Assembly: GCA_027186245.1 (NCBI GenBank)
Contig: CP114483.1
Coordinates: forward strand, 3,606,001 to 3,670,000
DNA length: 64,000 nucleotides
From: Coriaria nepalensis
Taxonomy: Eukaryota > Streptophyta > Magnoliopsida > Cucurbitales > Coriariaceae
Direction: 5' to 3'
The position numbers were made by a program, and so were the translations under genes. The notes under the pieces are model-generated. The model did not search any database. It worked only from the letters and a program-made list of their open reading frames with translations, and had not been told where the DNA came from. Of this stretch, positions 1 to 11,117 are shown in pieces (position 1 is the first letter of the stretch; each line of letters starts with the position of its first letter).

Positions 1-898
1 ACGGTGGATCGAAGCAACTAACTATTTCTGGAAAAAGCAACCCGAGGAAAACTTCTCAGTGAACCAATTAAAGAAAAGCAATAAATAGGGCGTATCCCAT
101 ATGTTTGATGCCATTGAAGTATGTTTAACCACAATTACTTTAGCGTCTAGGAAATAGCTATCGAGTTCAACTATGTTCAGGATGGTGGTGATACTGATCA
201 ACATTGTTGGTTTAATTTTGTTATCCACAAGGTTACTAACTTCTAGATTAACTTTGTAATCTAGTTTAGATTATGTTAAGTTAGCTTGTTTAATGATCGT
301 TGATCAAAGGCATGACTTCTATAAGAGTGAAAACAAAAAGGGCTTTGCGTCTTTTTGGACAAATTTGACAAATTTTGAACTAACCTTGTTTGTGTTTTAG
401 CAAGAAAATTGATGCTCTTGTCTGGACTAGAAAGGAGGTGCTAGTAAAGTCATGCAAGTGATGAAGCTTGTATGCGCCGATCTTGCACAAGTTAAACATG
501 TTTTCATCAATGCCAAACACAAGGACAAGGATGACGATATGATTAACAAATGTAGTGCGTATACGCATGTTGCTTCGCTTGTATTGATCGATAGTTATAC
601 CCATGCATTAATGTCAAATTAAACAACTAGCAAAGCTTATTGCTGTGAGAGAAGGAAACTTAAGCATACTAGCGACGCACGCATCAACAATATTCCATAT
701 AGCAATCTTCATCTTTCTTCACATGCTTACAGCAATCTTGTTACTATTTTCTTTTAATCACTACTCACAAGTTATGTCTTTTGCATTCATTCCGAATGCA
801 ATAACATGATGTGACATGCTGTAGTAGGCTTAGCTAGCTACTAGCTACAATCCATCTATCTTATTTTTCCTGAAGAAGATGTATCGAGAGAAATTATT
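1..898. other. intergenic, no gene seen
   Basis: AT-rich spacer with only short, unrecognisable reading frames. I see no splice-supported exon, RNA gene or repeat before the foldback element that follows. Confidence 0.5.
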
Positions 899-1025
899 CT
901 ATGAATCCAGCTTATAACACCGGTATAAGAGGGGAGCAGTGGGATCCAACCCACACTTGAGAAGATAGTGGGATCCACTATCCCCCTCTCATACCGGTAT
1001 CCTGTGTTATACGCGAGGTTCATAG
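899..1025. repeat. foldback MITE-like inverted repeat
   Basis: The left arm (from CTATGAATCC at 899) and right arm (ending GGTTCATAG at 1025) are near-complementary over about 55 bases each. Matching blocks are TATAACAC/GTGTTATA, CCGGTAT, AGAGGGG/CCCCTCT and CAGTGGGATCC/GGATCCACT. The loop between the arms is only about 15-20 bases, so the whole 127-bp piece would fold into one hairpin. That structure fits a small non-autonomous DNA transposon (MITE). No clear target-site duplication could be fixed by eye, and the family is not recognised. A hairpin small-RNA source is another reading. Confidence 0.6.
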
Positions 1026-2500
1026 GATATATAGTTTTTCATGCATGTGATAGAGTTAGGCAGATAAGGCAAAAGAAGATGTCTGCAGTAATGGCTTAGC
1101 TCGTTGACTCTTAACAAGATTTTAACATCACTTGTACCTTTTTTTTCTCTATTTTTTCTTTTCAATAGAACAACATGAGTGATACATGCATGAAGAGTAT
1201 ACATGCACCACTTACGGGTCCACTCTTGAAATAAAATACTCCAATTGTTTTGAGTTAAATCATTGATGATGTATCTTGATCATAACTTCTTAAAATATAT
1301 ATTTCTTAATGTTTGGGCTAGTAACAACTTGAATATATATATATATATCATGCGTATAATAAGAAATGAATAATTTATAAATCTATATAGATATAAAAAA
1401 TGTCCTACAAATTTCCTGCATATTGATTAAAGGGAAGTAAGAAAGGGTGGGGAATGAGAGTTATAAGTCACTTCAGTAAAGTACTTTAGACCAAAAGCTG
1501 CCGCTATATAGGCATCTAGCTGCTGCAACTACTACTACTAACATAATTCTATCTATATATGCAAAGAATTCAGCTTCTATTTGGACAAAGTACCTTTGAA
1601 AAATGAAAAGTATTTTGTCATAGGGCGGGCAGCTTTATCTGATCAAGGGCCGGGGCACAAGGGTACTGGTACTATCCAGGTGCGAAGAACCCCGGGGGTG
1701 ACTGCAATGAGCAGAAATCTCACTCACCGGCCTAAACGACGAGCAAACACTACCAATTTAGTCGGTTCGGAACAGATCGGTTAATCATGACTCTTCTGTG
1801 TGGTATTCATTCTCGTTCGGCTCTTGGAATCACATCCAGCAGTGGTTGGAACAGCTCGAAAAATCCAACCAATGCATATAATATAGCCTTCCAAATTAAT
1901 TAATTAATTAAAAAAAAGATATTTCAAGTGGTATTTTTTTTTTTTTTTTCTAGATCTATGAAGTAAGGGTGAAGAGGGAGGGAGAAGGAAGGAAGAAGGA
2001 GCTAATTAATTAGAAGACAAGTGTTACTTATCATCCATCTAATCAATAAGTTTCGATCACTAATAAATTTTTCGGGATTTAAGGAGGAAAAAAAAAAAAA
2101 AACCGTCCGACCGGTAAAGAAATCGATTCAACAAGACTTTTTTAAAAGAAAAAAAAAAGATCAAATGATTTGGTTCAACAATTTAATCTTTATGAAAAAA
2201 CAGTCAGAACATAAATTCAATCTGGTTGTATATACAATATATTAATCTAGTAAACTCGGAATATGAAAGAAACTAATTTTATGCTGTTAATTTGTTAAAA
2301 GTCAAGATGTATCTAGAAGAAAGAAGAATTTTGTACTAATTTCTATCCAGATTATTAATCCTGATCATGAATCATATGGATAGATAAACACATCAAATGA
2401 AATAATATAAATTAAGAACACAGAAATAGAAATGGTACGTACCTTTAATTCCTTAGGGTTTTGAATTCAATCAGAAAAGCTTGACTCAATACTATGATGT
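1026..2500. other. intergenic, no gene seen
   Basis: Contains a TA repeat near 1333-1349, homopurine and T runs at 1930-2000 and an unrecognised 67-codon frame at 1581-1784 with a local GC-richer stretch. Nothing supports a gene. The right end is probably 3' transcript sequence of the minus-strand MIR167 gene. Confidence 0.4.
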
Positions 2501-2504
2501 AAAA

Positions 2505-2628
2505 ATGCTTCCATACAACAGATGAAGCAACCACATGATCTAATCTTTCCCATTAGTACTACTACTATATATAACTTGGAAAAGCTCAGATCATGCTGGC
2601 AGCTTCAGCCATTAGAGGAGCACGATAG
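2505..2628 (-). ncRNA. MIR167: MIR167 precursor hairpin
   Basis: The minus strand carries the conserved plant miR167 sequence on the 5' arm (2608 down to 2588). On the 3' arm at 2541-2521 it carries a star strand beginning AGATCATGTGG and ending GCTTCATC. Pairing miR position 1 (2608) with 2523 leaves a two-base 3' overhang on the star, as expected for Dicer-like cleavage. The duplex has a one-base bulge and one or two mismatches in the middle. The loop is 46 nt (2542-2587), and lower-stem pairing continues outward (GGA-GCA with TGC-TCC). miR167 guides AGO1 to cleave ARF6 and ARF8 mRNAs in auxin response. No protein gene overlaps. Promoter and ends of the primary transcript are not resolved; TATA-like stretches lie upstream on the minus strand near 2770-2860. 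Confidence 0.9.
2588..2608 (-). ncRNA. miR167: mature miR167 (21 nt)
   Basis: Reading the minus strand from 2608, the first 20 bases are TGAAGCTGCCAGCATGATCT, followed by G. This is the invariant miR167 core with the 5' U favoured by AGO1. The last base (G) matches the miR167d-type ending; this is recalled, not searched. Confidence 0.92.
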
Positions 2629-2639
2629 AGCTTAGCATG

Positions 2640-5062
2640 AACCCTATTACCCAACTAACGAGCTATACTTCTCCTCTCCATGAAAATGATGATCATAAGC
2701 TAAGCTCAGAATCTCAGATCGTGCCCTTCTTTTTTGTTTTTTTTCTGTACTGCTGCTTCTGCCTCCTTTCAATATGAAAGAGAGCTATATTTTCCCCCTT
2801 TCTGGTCTACTGAATGGATAGCTTCCCATAGATAAGAATAGTTATATAATTGAAGATTCAAACTAAGACTAAAAATAAAATTATAGGGCTTCATATTTCC
2901 ACGTCTTAGTTTCAACCAGTTTATAAATGAAAAGTGTCTAATTTTACAACTTTTTGATTCAAATTTTGAACGGTTAAGTCACACATTTATATAACGATGC
3001 TAAAAACATCTTGAAAGTTCGTATTACCGACCGACTGTGTTAATAAATGCAATAGGATAAGTAAGTGGAAGATTAAAACGGGGAATAAGAACATGTAGAA
3101 GAGGTGGTCCCAAAACGCAGATTGGGAATTGAATATAGTCACGCGCAAGCGCCTACAACAGCACCACATGGCACATGCAGATAGCTGCTATATATGTAAA
3201 GTTAGTATGAAGACAATTTTATAAGCTTTCCTCTCTGGCGTGGTTGTAAGGTAAGCATTAATGCTATCCATCAACACATACATACAATTAGTCTATATCT
3301 CTATATCTATACATATATATATATATATATATATATATCATAATAATTGGGACCATTTTGCTTGGCTAACAACTTGCTAGTTGAAAAGGGCATCCCATCA
3401 TCCTATTCAAATCCTCCCATATATGCACTCGATGATCACATTCACTCTAACTTTATACCTCATAAGTCACGTTTCAAGTTGAAATTAAGAAATTTGAATA
3501 TCACAAGGAGAAAAATCATAACTTCTGAAAAAGTGGTAGCTAGAAACTATACTTGTCTACATGTGTAGTGCAAGTTAGTTGATAGGACGAGTTTTTAAAA
3601 TACTTGATTATTCGTATCAAAATCTTAAATGTAAGTTTGAATATCTATTATTATTGTATAAGTGTAAGAACACTTAATTTATGTGATATAATTTGACTGT
3701 TATATAAATATAGATGATTCTCCTTAGAGTTTATGTCGTAAGGAGAATTTATAAATTGTAGATCTTTAAAAAAACATATAATATTTATCATTTTTTATTT
3801 ATATGCTCGAAATAATTATTGAACTCATTTTCTAATAATTTTACATTTTCCTAATAATTCACATACATAAGAGTGTAACTTTTATGCTTAACAATTGATA
3901 TCTATATCATATATATGCATTAATTTTTAGGACAATCGTAAACTTAACATCGTAATTATGTTCTAGATTGTCGGTAACATCATGACTTTTTTTCTTCCTA
4001 GAGAAAGGGAAGCCGTGCGTTTGCAAATCAAATGCTTTTAGTCTTTTACATTTCTTGAATATTGATGGTGCAAGTTTCACATGCATTGACAATTACACAT
4101 AATGGAAGACGACCTAATAACTCATCATGGATTAGGTACCTAACTTAAAGAAATTAACTAATGTTGTGCTTTCTTTTCTAAACATAAAAGTAATTAACGT
4201 TATGTTTTTCTCACATGGGTTATCCTATGTGCTGTATGATGACTAATTAAAGACAGCAGAAGTACTATCAGTTGATGTAGCAAGTGGCTGCTGTCCTTAA
4301 TTAATTAAGTATATGATTACATTACTACAACTTTGAACGACCTTTTGAACAAAACATAGCTTCGACCAAGCACAATATTAATCAAAGTAGAAGTAGATAT
4401 CATGATTTCATTAATGCATGATCACTAACATGCATGCACCTACTTTCATTGTCTTTGTCCCTAAGACTTTGACAAACGTAATCACGAGGCTGTTTTTATA
4501 TATGCTTCATGTATATTATAATATATATATATATAATCTGAATCTTTCCTTTGATTAAGAGCTTGTTAAACAAATCACGAGGAGAGTGGTAGCTAGCAAG
4601 AGATTATTAGTTAGGGTAAGGGGAATGGTGGGGGTAAGAGAGAATTTCAGTTAGAGGTTCCGATTTGACCTAGTTTGGGGTTGATAAAATCCTTTAACTA
4701 AACTTAATCAAGTATAATTTTAAAATAAAGTTGACACATTAATTTAACTTTGGATTTATAATTCTTGAACTTATAGTATGAAGAATTCAATCGTAGTCTT
4801 ATAACAAGTTGATGATCATGAAACTGATTTGATCGCATTTTGTTAAGTTGAAAGAAGAAGAAGAGAAAAAGTACTTTCACTTTCAAGAAAAAATTTAAAG
4901 GATGTACTAAATAATAATTTAAATTTTAAATGCAAAATTTAGTTTAAAGTTTTAAAACTATGTACCATTATATAATCCGTTTTATGTGTAAGTATTACTT
5001 TGCAAGAAAGGAAATTTTAATCTTAAGATAAGTATATTTGATTAGAAATGTCAATGCAAAAA
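2640..5062. other. intergenic; likely MIR167 promoter side
   Basis: AT-rich spacer with TA dinucleotide repeats at about 3312-3339 and 4517-4535. Sequence just right of 2640 is upstream of MIR167 on the minus strand and may hold its promoter. Short reading frames (for example 3347-3568, 3907-4092) show no family similarity or splice context and are not called. Confidence 0.4.
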
Positions 5063-5133
5063 GCACCAGTGGTCTAGTGGTAGAATAGTACCCTGCCACG
5101 GTACAGACCCGGGTTCGATTCCCGGCTGGTGCA
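5063..5133 (+). tRNA. tRNA-Gly (anticodon GCC)
   Basis: This 71-nt cloverleaf has an acceptor stem GCACCAG pairing with CTGGTGC plus a discriminator A. The D-arm contains GGTCTAGTGGTAGAAT (A box). The anticodon stem GTACC/GGTAC encloses loop CTGCCAC with GCC at 5095-5097. The T-arm GGGTTCGATTCCC is a perfect B box. CCA is not encoded, as in nuclear eukaryotic genes, and there is no intron. A Pol III T-run terminator follows at once. Confidence 0.97.
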
Positions 5134-5136
5134 TCC

Positions 5137-5147
5137 TTTTTTTTTTT
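5137..5147 (+). terminator. Pol III terminator of tRNA-Gly
   Basis: A run of eleven T residues begins four bases after the tRNA discriminator base, which is a strong Pol III stop. Confidence 0.85.
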
Positions 5148-5148
5148 C

Positions 5149-5870
5149 TCGATACCACAATGACTTTTAGCGTCCATTTCCATCATTAATTCATGGAAGT
5201 TTGCTGGTCATAGGACCGACCAAATTATGGATAGTACTACATCGTGGAATTTTGCAAACACGTACGTACGCCCGTTAAACTTACTCAAGCCAATTGAAGG
5301 GGGGATTGATCTTGTTATCGCTGTTTATAACATGAATCATCTTACCGTATTGTCCATGCTATATTGTAAACATAATGAATATGTGACATTCGGTGTGTTA
5401 TGAATCTATGGGGCTTCTGCCTTTTTTTTGTTATTAAGGCTTAGGTCGTGTTGTGAAGTTCAGGTGGTACGACATTTCTTTGTCAAGGTCAATAGGAGAT
5501 GGATCTTATTACAGGTTTCCAAACTGGTGTTTGGATGTTTGGGTTGGGTCTAAACTGGAGTTTACAATTCTGCTCTCTCCGATGAGGATGGTATCTCAAC
5601 AATGAAAGATGCTTTCATTCAAAATCTCCTCTTTTTAAGTGTATAAGTCTAAGAATCCTCCAAATCAAAGTAGACACTTACCGTACTTTCCCCCGACAGC
5701 ACCAGCCCTAATCACAAAATCCCACCAAGCAGATTAAAAAAAAAATATATCTGCTAAATTTGCAGACACTAAGCACAAAATTGGTAGATTTTCATGCTAA
5801 AAATGTAATCCTTTTTTTTTTTTTTTAACTTGAAGTTCTTGGATTTGAGAAGCTCTGGCGAGTGGGTGGT
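5149..5870. other. intergenic, no gene seen
   Basis: Low-complexity AT-rich spacer between the tRNA gene and the decayed copia sequence. No supported gene or repeat. Confidence 0.4.
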
Positions 5871-5873
5871 TAA

Positions 5874-6580
5874 TTATTCTTCATAGATTCGTCGGAGGAA
5901 AAAGAAAAACCACAGGAGGAGATGAGTCAGCCATTTTACCTCAGCGGAAGCAAGAGCTAAGGCACGATCTTCAGATTCGCAGCTACATCTCGAAACAGTG
6001 GGTTGCTTCTTAGCACTCCAAGCAACAAGATTAGAACCAAGATAAGTTGCATAACTCGAAGTAGAGCGACGAGTGTTGGGGCAGCCAGCCCAGTCGGCGT
6101 CGGAGTAAGCAAGCAGAGAGGTAGATGCCAATGGAGCGAAAAATAAGCCACACTGAGGGAGCCTTTCATATAACGCAATATGCGTTTGACAGCTTGAAAG
6201 TGAAGCTCGGAAGGAGATTGCATGTATTGGCTGACTGAGTTGAAGGCGAGTGATGGTCAAATATTGTAAAGCACCAACTAGAGACCGATAAAATGTTGGA
6301 TTATCATAAGGTGGACCATCACAAGAGAGACGTTGAGCACGAAAAAGAATATCATGCACATACTTTGATTGACTAAGAAAAAGTCCATGTGGAGTTCGAT
6401 GAGTTCAAGGAAATAATTTAAAGACCCTAAGTCTTTGGTGGCAAACTCCTTGTGCAGCTTTAAGATAAAATCATTAAGTAACTTTATATTGTTACCAGTG
6501 GCCACGGTATCATCGACATATCGACGTAAAGTAATAAATGTATAATGCCACTGGAACGAGCAAGCACAAAAAGGGATGAA
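5874..6580 (-). pseudogene. Ty1/copia RT-RNase H remnant
   Basis: The minus strand encodes the end of a copia polyprotein in pieces. Reverse-transcriptase text includes the YVDD box (about 6525-6514) followed by ATKDLGSLNYFL-like residues at 6440-6400. Next come the connection region (PSELHFQAVKRILRYMKG near 6215-6160) and RNase H (DADWAGCP, TRRSTSSY near 6100-6050). The frame breaks at several points: the RT and RNase H parts lie in different frames and the segment near the YVDD box is scrambled. No LTR is visible at either side. It reads opposite to the gag-integrase piece that starts just to its right, so the two are not one simple element. Confidence 0.85.
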
Positions 6581-6589
6581 TCAGCCCGA

Positions 6590-7815
6590 TTGCATAGGAA
6601 ACCAACCTACAAAAGGAAGGGGCATCTCGAAAGAAATTACCTCAGCGAATACAGGCCTATATGCTCATATTGCAAAACGTTGGGAGAAAAATTGCAGGCA
6701 AAAGGAATCTGATGCTACACAAACTCCAATCAGTAACCAAATGTGGTAAATGAAGAAGTCCACTTGTTCATGGCATAGTCAAATTTTATGCTAAGAAGGG
6801 ATTGGCTCATAGATAGTAGTTGCTAAAATCAGATATCATATAATCTCAATCTATTTGATGAAATAGATAGAAAATTTTTCACTATCATCATAGTAAAAAA
6901 TGGAGAGACCATCGAAGCTAAAGGAAATGGTACAGTGACTGTTCAAACCAAGAATGAAACCAGATACATAGCAAATGTGCTATATGTTTCAGCCATCAAT
7001 CATAACTTGATGAGTGTTGGGCAAATGATGAAGGATGGCTACTCTTTGGTGTTCAAAGGGTCATACTATCTAATTAGTGACTCAAACATGAATGAAGTTA
7101 TGAAGGTACCATTCAATAATAACTGTTTCATAGTTTATCGGGAGCATCAAGCTCTAGTATGTAGAGAAAATGATGCATGGACATGCCATAAAAGATTTGG
7201 TTACTTTGACCTCAAATCAATTCAAAAACTGAACTCAAAAGGGCTTGTAGAAGAGATGCCTTAGATTCAACTTCAAACTGAACTTTGCGAAGGATGTCAG
7301 CTAGGGAAAATAAAGAAGAAACCATTTCTTAAGAATCAAGCCAATAGAGCAGAAGAAAGCTTGAGCTATCCACTCGTGTGGACCACTTAAGGTATCATCT
7401 TTAAATGGAAGCAAATATTTCATAATCTTCATTGATGATATGTCAAGATATTGCTGGATATATTTTCTCAAAGAAAAATCAGAAGTAATGACTATATTCA
7501 AGAAGTTCAAGACTCTAGTTGAAACTGAAAGTGAGAAAAAGCTCAAAACATTGAAATCTAACAATGAATGAGAATATGTCTCCATTGAGTTAAAAAAATT
7601 TTGTGAAGCTTATGGGATAAAGCAACAGTTTACAATTCTCAATAACCCTCATGAAAATGGGGTATCTAAGAGCAAAAACTGAATCATCATAAGATGACAA
7701 AGAGCATGTTATTTGAAAAATAAATGCTAAAGAAATTTTGTGCAAAAACAGCTAATAATATTATATACAATCTGAATAGATTGCCAATAAAAGTAGGGAT
7801 ATAACTCTTTATGAA
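6590..7815 (+). pseudogene. Ty1/copia gag-protease-integrase remnant
   Basis: The plus strand starts with a decayed gag zinc knuckle (CSYCKTLGEK near 6661-6690; the histidine is lost). A protease remnant follows (RRDWLIDSS near 6800-6826, where functional copies have DSGC). An open segment at 6869-7263 matches the end of protease and the GAG-pre-integrase domain (LYVSAINHNLMSVGQ, W.CHKRFGYF). Integrase follows in broken frames to about 7790, including CEGCQLGKIKKKPF and ANNIIYNLNRLP. Multiple stops and shifts make it non-coding, and it ends without RT or an LTR. Confidence 0.85.
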
Positions 7816-9029
7816 GGGATATAACATCTATAGCATTGCCTATTGTATTTGATGCCCTGGATGAAACAATAGATAATATTAGAAAATGTACCATCTTTGA
7901 TAAAACGTCTCTATCCTTGCCTCTTCTGAAGTTGGGGCTTTCTTCTTCATAAACTTAAGAGCATGGATTTATTAGACAGGGATGATATAATGCCAAATGG
8001 TGGACAAAAAACATATGGAGTGGAAGATGCTCCACTCGGCTTTTTGTTGTGTATGATCTTAACCTCAACCTGTGTTTGGACCGCTTTTCATGGCTTTGCT
8101 CGTTACTTTTCCCCTCCCTCCCTCACTGTTACTCTTGTAATCATTTGTAAAATGCAATTCACTGCCGATGAATGGGGATTCTACTAAGTACTAGGAAAAC
8201 TTCAGCATGGTTTCATGCCTATGGGCTAATCGAGACCGTTCGTTTCCCATCGAACAGTCCAGAGATGAGGGCCACGCAAGCTCATCAAGTAAAATTGAGC
8301 CATTTTCTCATGTGGTCGGCTCAATTTTAGCTGAAGATCTAATGGGCTTACATGGGCCTTCATTTCGACAGGCGACCTTTTGGGCCTTCATGGAAGGCAC
8401 GGAGTTCTGTACTCGGTAGGCATGGAATCCAAGCTCCTTTAAATTTGGGTAAATTGTGCAAAAGTTTCTTTTGTTTTCTTCCTCTTCCGTTGTCTCATAA
8501 ACATAAGATACTTAAATGTTGCAATCATTATATATATATATGTATATATATTACTGCAGTTCTCAATTTGCTACTTTCATTGTCAGCTCGTTTACCAAGT
8601 TCGGATCTAAAATTTGGTTTTTATGTCCTAACAACAATTTCAAAAGCTGATAGGGCTTCATTTGAGAAACTTGTAGACCAATTTGAGACCAAAACGCAAT
8701 TTAAAGTTTAAAGAAATAGAGAAGGATTATTAGCAGAATGCTGTTCAATCCCTTCTACCAACCCAGCCGATCCTGAAAGATCCGGGTTGAATCCACTTCA
8801 ATTATACATCCAGCCAATCCATTTATGATATGGACCAAGCGTATGCTAAGTAACAACGGTTTGATGGGAAATATTTTTTTCTTTTTTGGAAATCTCCGAG
8901 TAAACAAACTTGTTGGGTAATTTTGGATGAAGCAAGAATCCAACGGTCCACAAAATCAGCTCACCACAAGTATAGAGGTGTTTGCCAACCCTTTCCTGAA
9001 TAGAAGATTCTTGCATTGAAAATGTAAGC
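7816..9029. other. intergenic, no gene seen
   Basis: Spacer between the copia remnant and the 3' end of the PITH gene. Reading frames at 7963-8187 and 8207-8711 are not recognisable and lack splice support. The last part (about 8960-9029) is probably 3' UTR of the minus-strand PITH gene. Confidence 0.35.
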
Positions 9030-10794
9030 TCAATGTTCGTCGATCTTCTTCAAACCCTTCATGTCCGTTGTTTCAACCCTGCATTATAGACCAAACATCA
9101 AACTCCGTGTAGGGAAAATATGTAGAGATAACGAATATGAGAGCATGCATATGTAAAAAGCACGACAGGCTAGAAGACTTATGCTATAATTTGTGCAAAC
9201 TGACATAGAACAACATAAATTCCAATATGACCAAAAGAAAATCCTTTGAACAATCAACAAGCGTATAAAAAGAATGTCAACATTCTAACTCATAATGTGA
9301 CGGCTGATTATGAAATAAAGAGAAATACTTTTTAGTAAGTACTTACGTTGTTCCATACAACGCAATCTTTTGAACTTTTGTGACATCCGCACCAGATTGA
9401 TTGTCCTCAATGAAAATGGTCAAGCTGATTCACAGAATACGTAAGATAAAACTAAAGAATTTCCTTCTACAAAGTATCAATAATACACAATACAAAAGTA
9501 TCGGCATAAAGGTCACCATACCTACGAACATTTTGAAACTTGACATACTTTACAGATACTGGCTTTCCCTGCAGAGCATCGCAGAGTAAGTGGGTGATAG
9601 ATAATACCCTTCACTTACATGTTATAAAAGATTCATGATTCGTACATGTCATACTGTATATACTTACCGTAAGATTATCAGGGGATAGTGTAATGGTGTC
9701 ACTTGGAGGATAATCATTAACGTTACTGCAATTGTAATTATATAATAAGAAGATCATGCTTTAAATAAAATATCGCTTCATTTAACTCAGTACGAACAAA
9801 AAAAGGGTTTTGCTCCAAATGCTACCTAAATCCCATATGCTCTTTGTTAGAGAAGAGTTTCACTGTCTTGGGGCCTGGGAAACATTAAGAATGTTATAAT
9901 ACTATGGGCTTACCAATTAAGCAAAGTGATAAATTGAAACAAGAAAATCAATACACAAGGCATATCTAAACCCTACAACATTAGTTCTGTTAGAAGTATA
10001 ACTTGAACTCTGACAACAAACATGAATAACAAAACTATGATACCATTGGCACTGTGATTCAAGCTATCGTTTCAACACTTAAAATGGCAAGCGTATGCAG
10101 TAGAAGCAATATAAAACATATGTGCTCAAAAAGAGTTAAAAGTACCTTCCTCTTCTGGCCCTTTGACAACAATGGATGATAGCTTCACAACTTGGTTAAA
10201 AGGAATATAAATCAAAAGTTGCTCATCGGCATCGCTTTCCAAACTCAAACTATCATTGTCCCTACAAGTCTAATAGTACGTGAAAAACATAAGCATCTTG
10301 TCTGAAGCTTCATACACAAATGCAGCTGGTAAAATAAAAGTTATAAAGTGTTGATTGAGAGCAAGTGTACCCACTACTCAATGGTATTTTTATACAAGCA
10401 TAACTCATTCGCTACCTGATTAAGAGCATTGGAAAAGGAGTGACTGGAATTTTGGTTGAGGCATTCAGCTGAAGACCAAGTTATAAAGTCTGACAAATCA
10501 ACCTGAACAATAAATAAATAAAATAAATCAGAATGAGAATCGCAGGTTTAGGGATTACTACGTATCTTCCACCCTTAAAATCTAGTTATCTAAATTCAAG
10601 AATCTCCAATACCTTCAAGAAATTGGATTTTTTTTCTAGAACACAGTTTCTTCGAAACCCAAAACCCCTATTACTAGATTCCACGCATCTCTTAGGTTTT
10701 CTCGGAAACCAAACAGAACAAGAAAGAAAATCGGACACTAGATGTTTTTACTTACTTGACTTCTATGAATTGCACTAGCTGATTCCGCAGCCAT
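9030..10794 (-). CDS. PITH domain protein (At3g04780-like)
   Basis: Eight exons on the minus strand join into one 176-codon frame: 10794-10756, 10502-10416, 10269-10146, 9874-9826, 9725-9668, 9568-9522, 9424-9347 and 9078-9030. All introns are GT-AG. The protein starts [16 protein letters not shown] and ends KGLKKIDEH. It is nearly all one PITH domain (proteasome-interacting thioredoxin C-terminal fold), with the family blocks [17 protein letters not shown] (about residues 53-69), [16 protein letters not shown] and [11 protein letters not shown]. The length equals the Arabidopsis protein. It is a small soluble protein with no signal peptide; the human homologue PITHD1 binds the proteasome, and a plant function is not established. 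The start lies 323 bp from the RPI3 ATG in divergent orientation, the arrangement of At3g04780/At3g04790. Confidence 0.95.
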
Positions 10795-11117
10795 GGCTGA
10801 TCAGCGACTGAGAGAGAGAGAGAGAGAGGGGGAGATTGATCCGGAGATAGAAAAGATTGGGAATTTTGAAAAGGGGAAAAAAACGACATTTTAAATTTAC
10901 AGAGCTTAACCCCAAAAACGACGTCGCGCCAAAAGGAGAATATATTCTGCCAAGGGTGAATCTGTAAATTCAAATGGAGATTATGAAGCCGCAATCTCAC
11001 CCATATTTCAAGCTTTCAACGAAACCGTCCGTCATTTTTCAAGTTCAGATAGATTGATAGAAGAAGAAGAAACACAGAACAAAAACAGAGCTCAAATTCA
11101 GCCTAGAGAAAGCAACA
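10795..11117. promoter_or_regulatory. bidirectional PITH/RPI3 promoter
   Basis: The 323 bp between the two divergent start codons must hold both promoters and both leaders. It contains a GA repeat at about 10810-10828 in the PITH leader, an ACGT-core element at 10920-10924 and GCGCCAAA at 10926-10933 (TTTGGCGC on the minus strand, an E2F-type core). No clear TATA box was seen. Function is inferred from position. Confidence 0.55.

Noticed and set aside
1581..1784. 67-codon frame considered as a small secreted peptide gene
   Set aside because: No signal peptide and no match to CLE, CEP, PSY or IDA C-terminal motifs.
3312..3339. TA repeats and other dinucleotide runs considered as CRISPR-like or satellite arrays
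   Set aside because: They are simple microsatellites without spacers or higher-order units; CRISPR arrays are not expected in plant nuclear DNA and none is seen.
4995..5186. 63-codon minus-strand frame containing GNRTRV
   Set aside because: It is the translation of the antisense strand of tRNA-Gly; this peptide pattern is a well-known artefact of tRNA genes.
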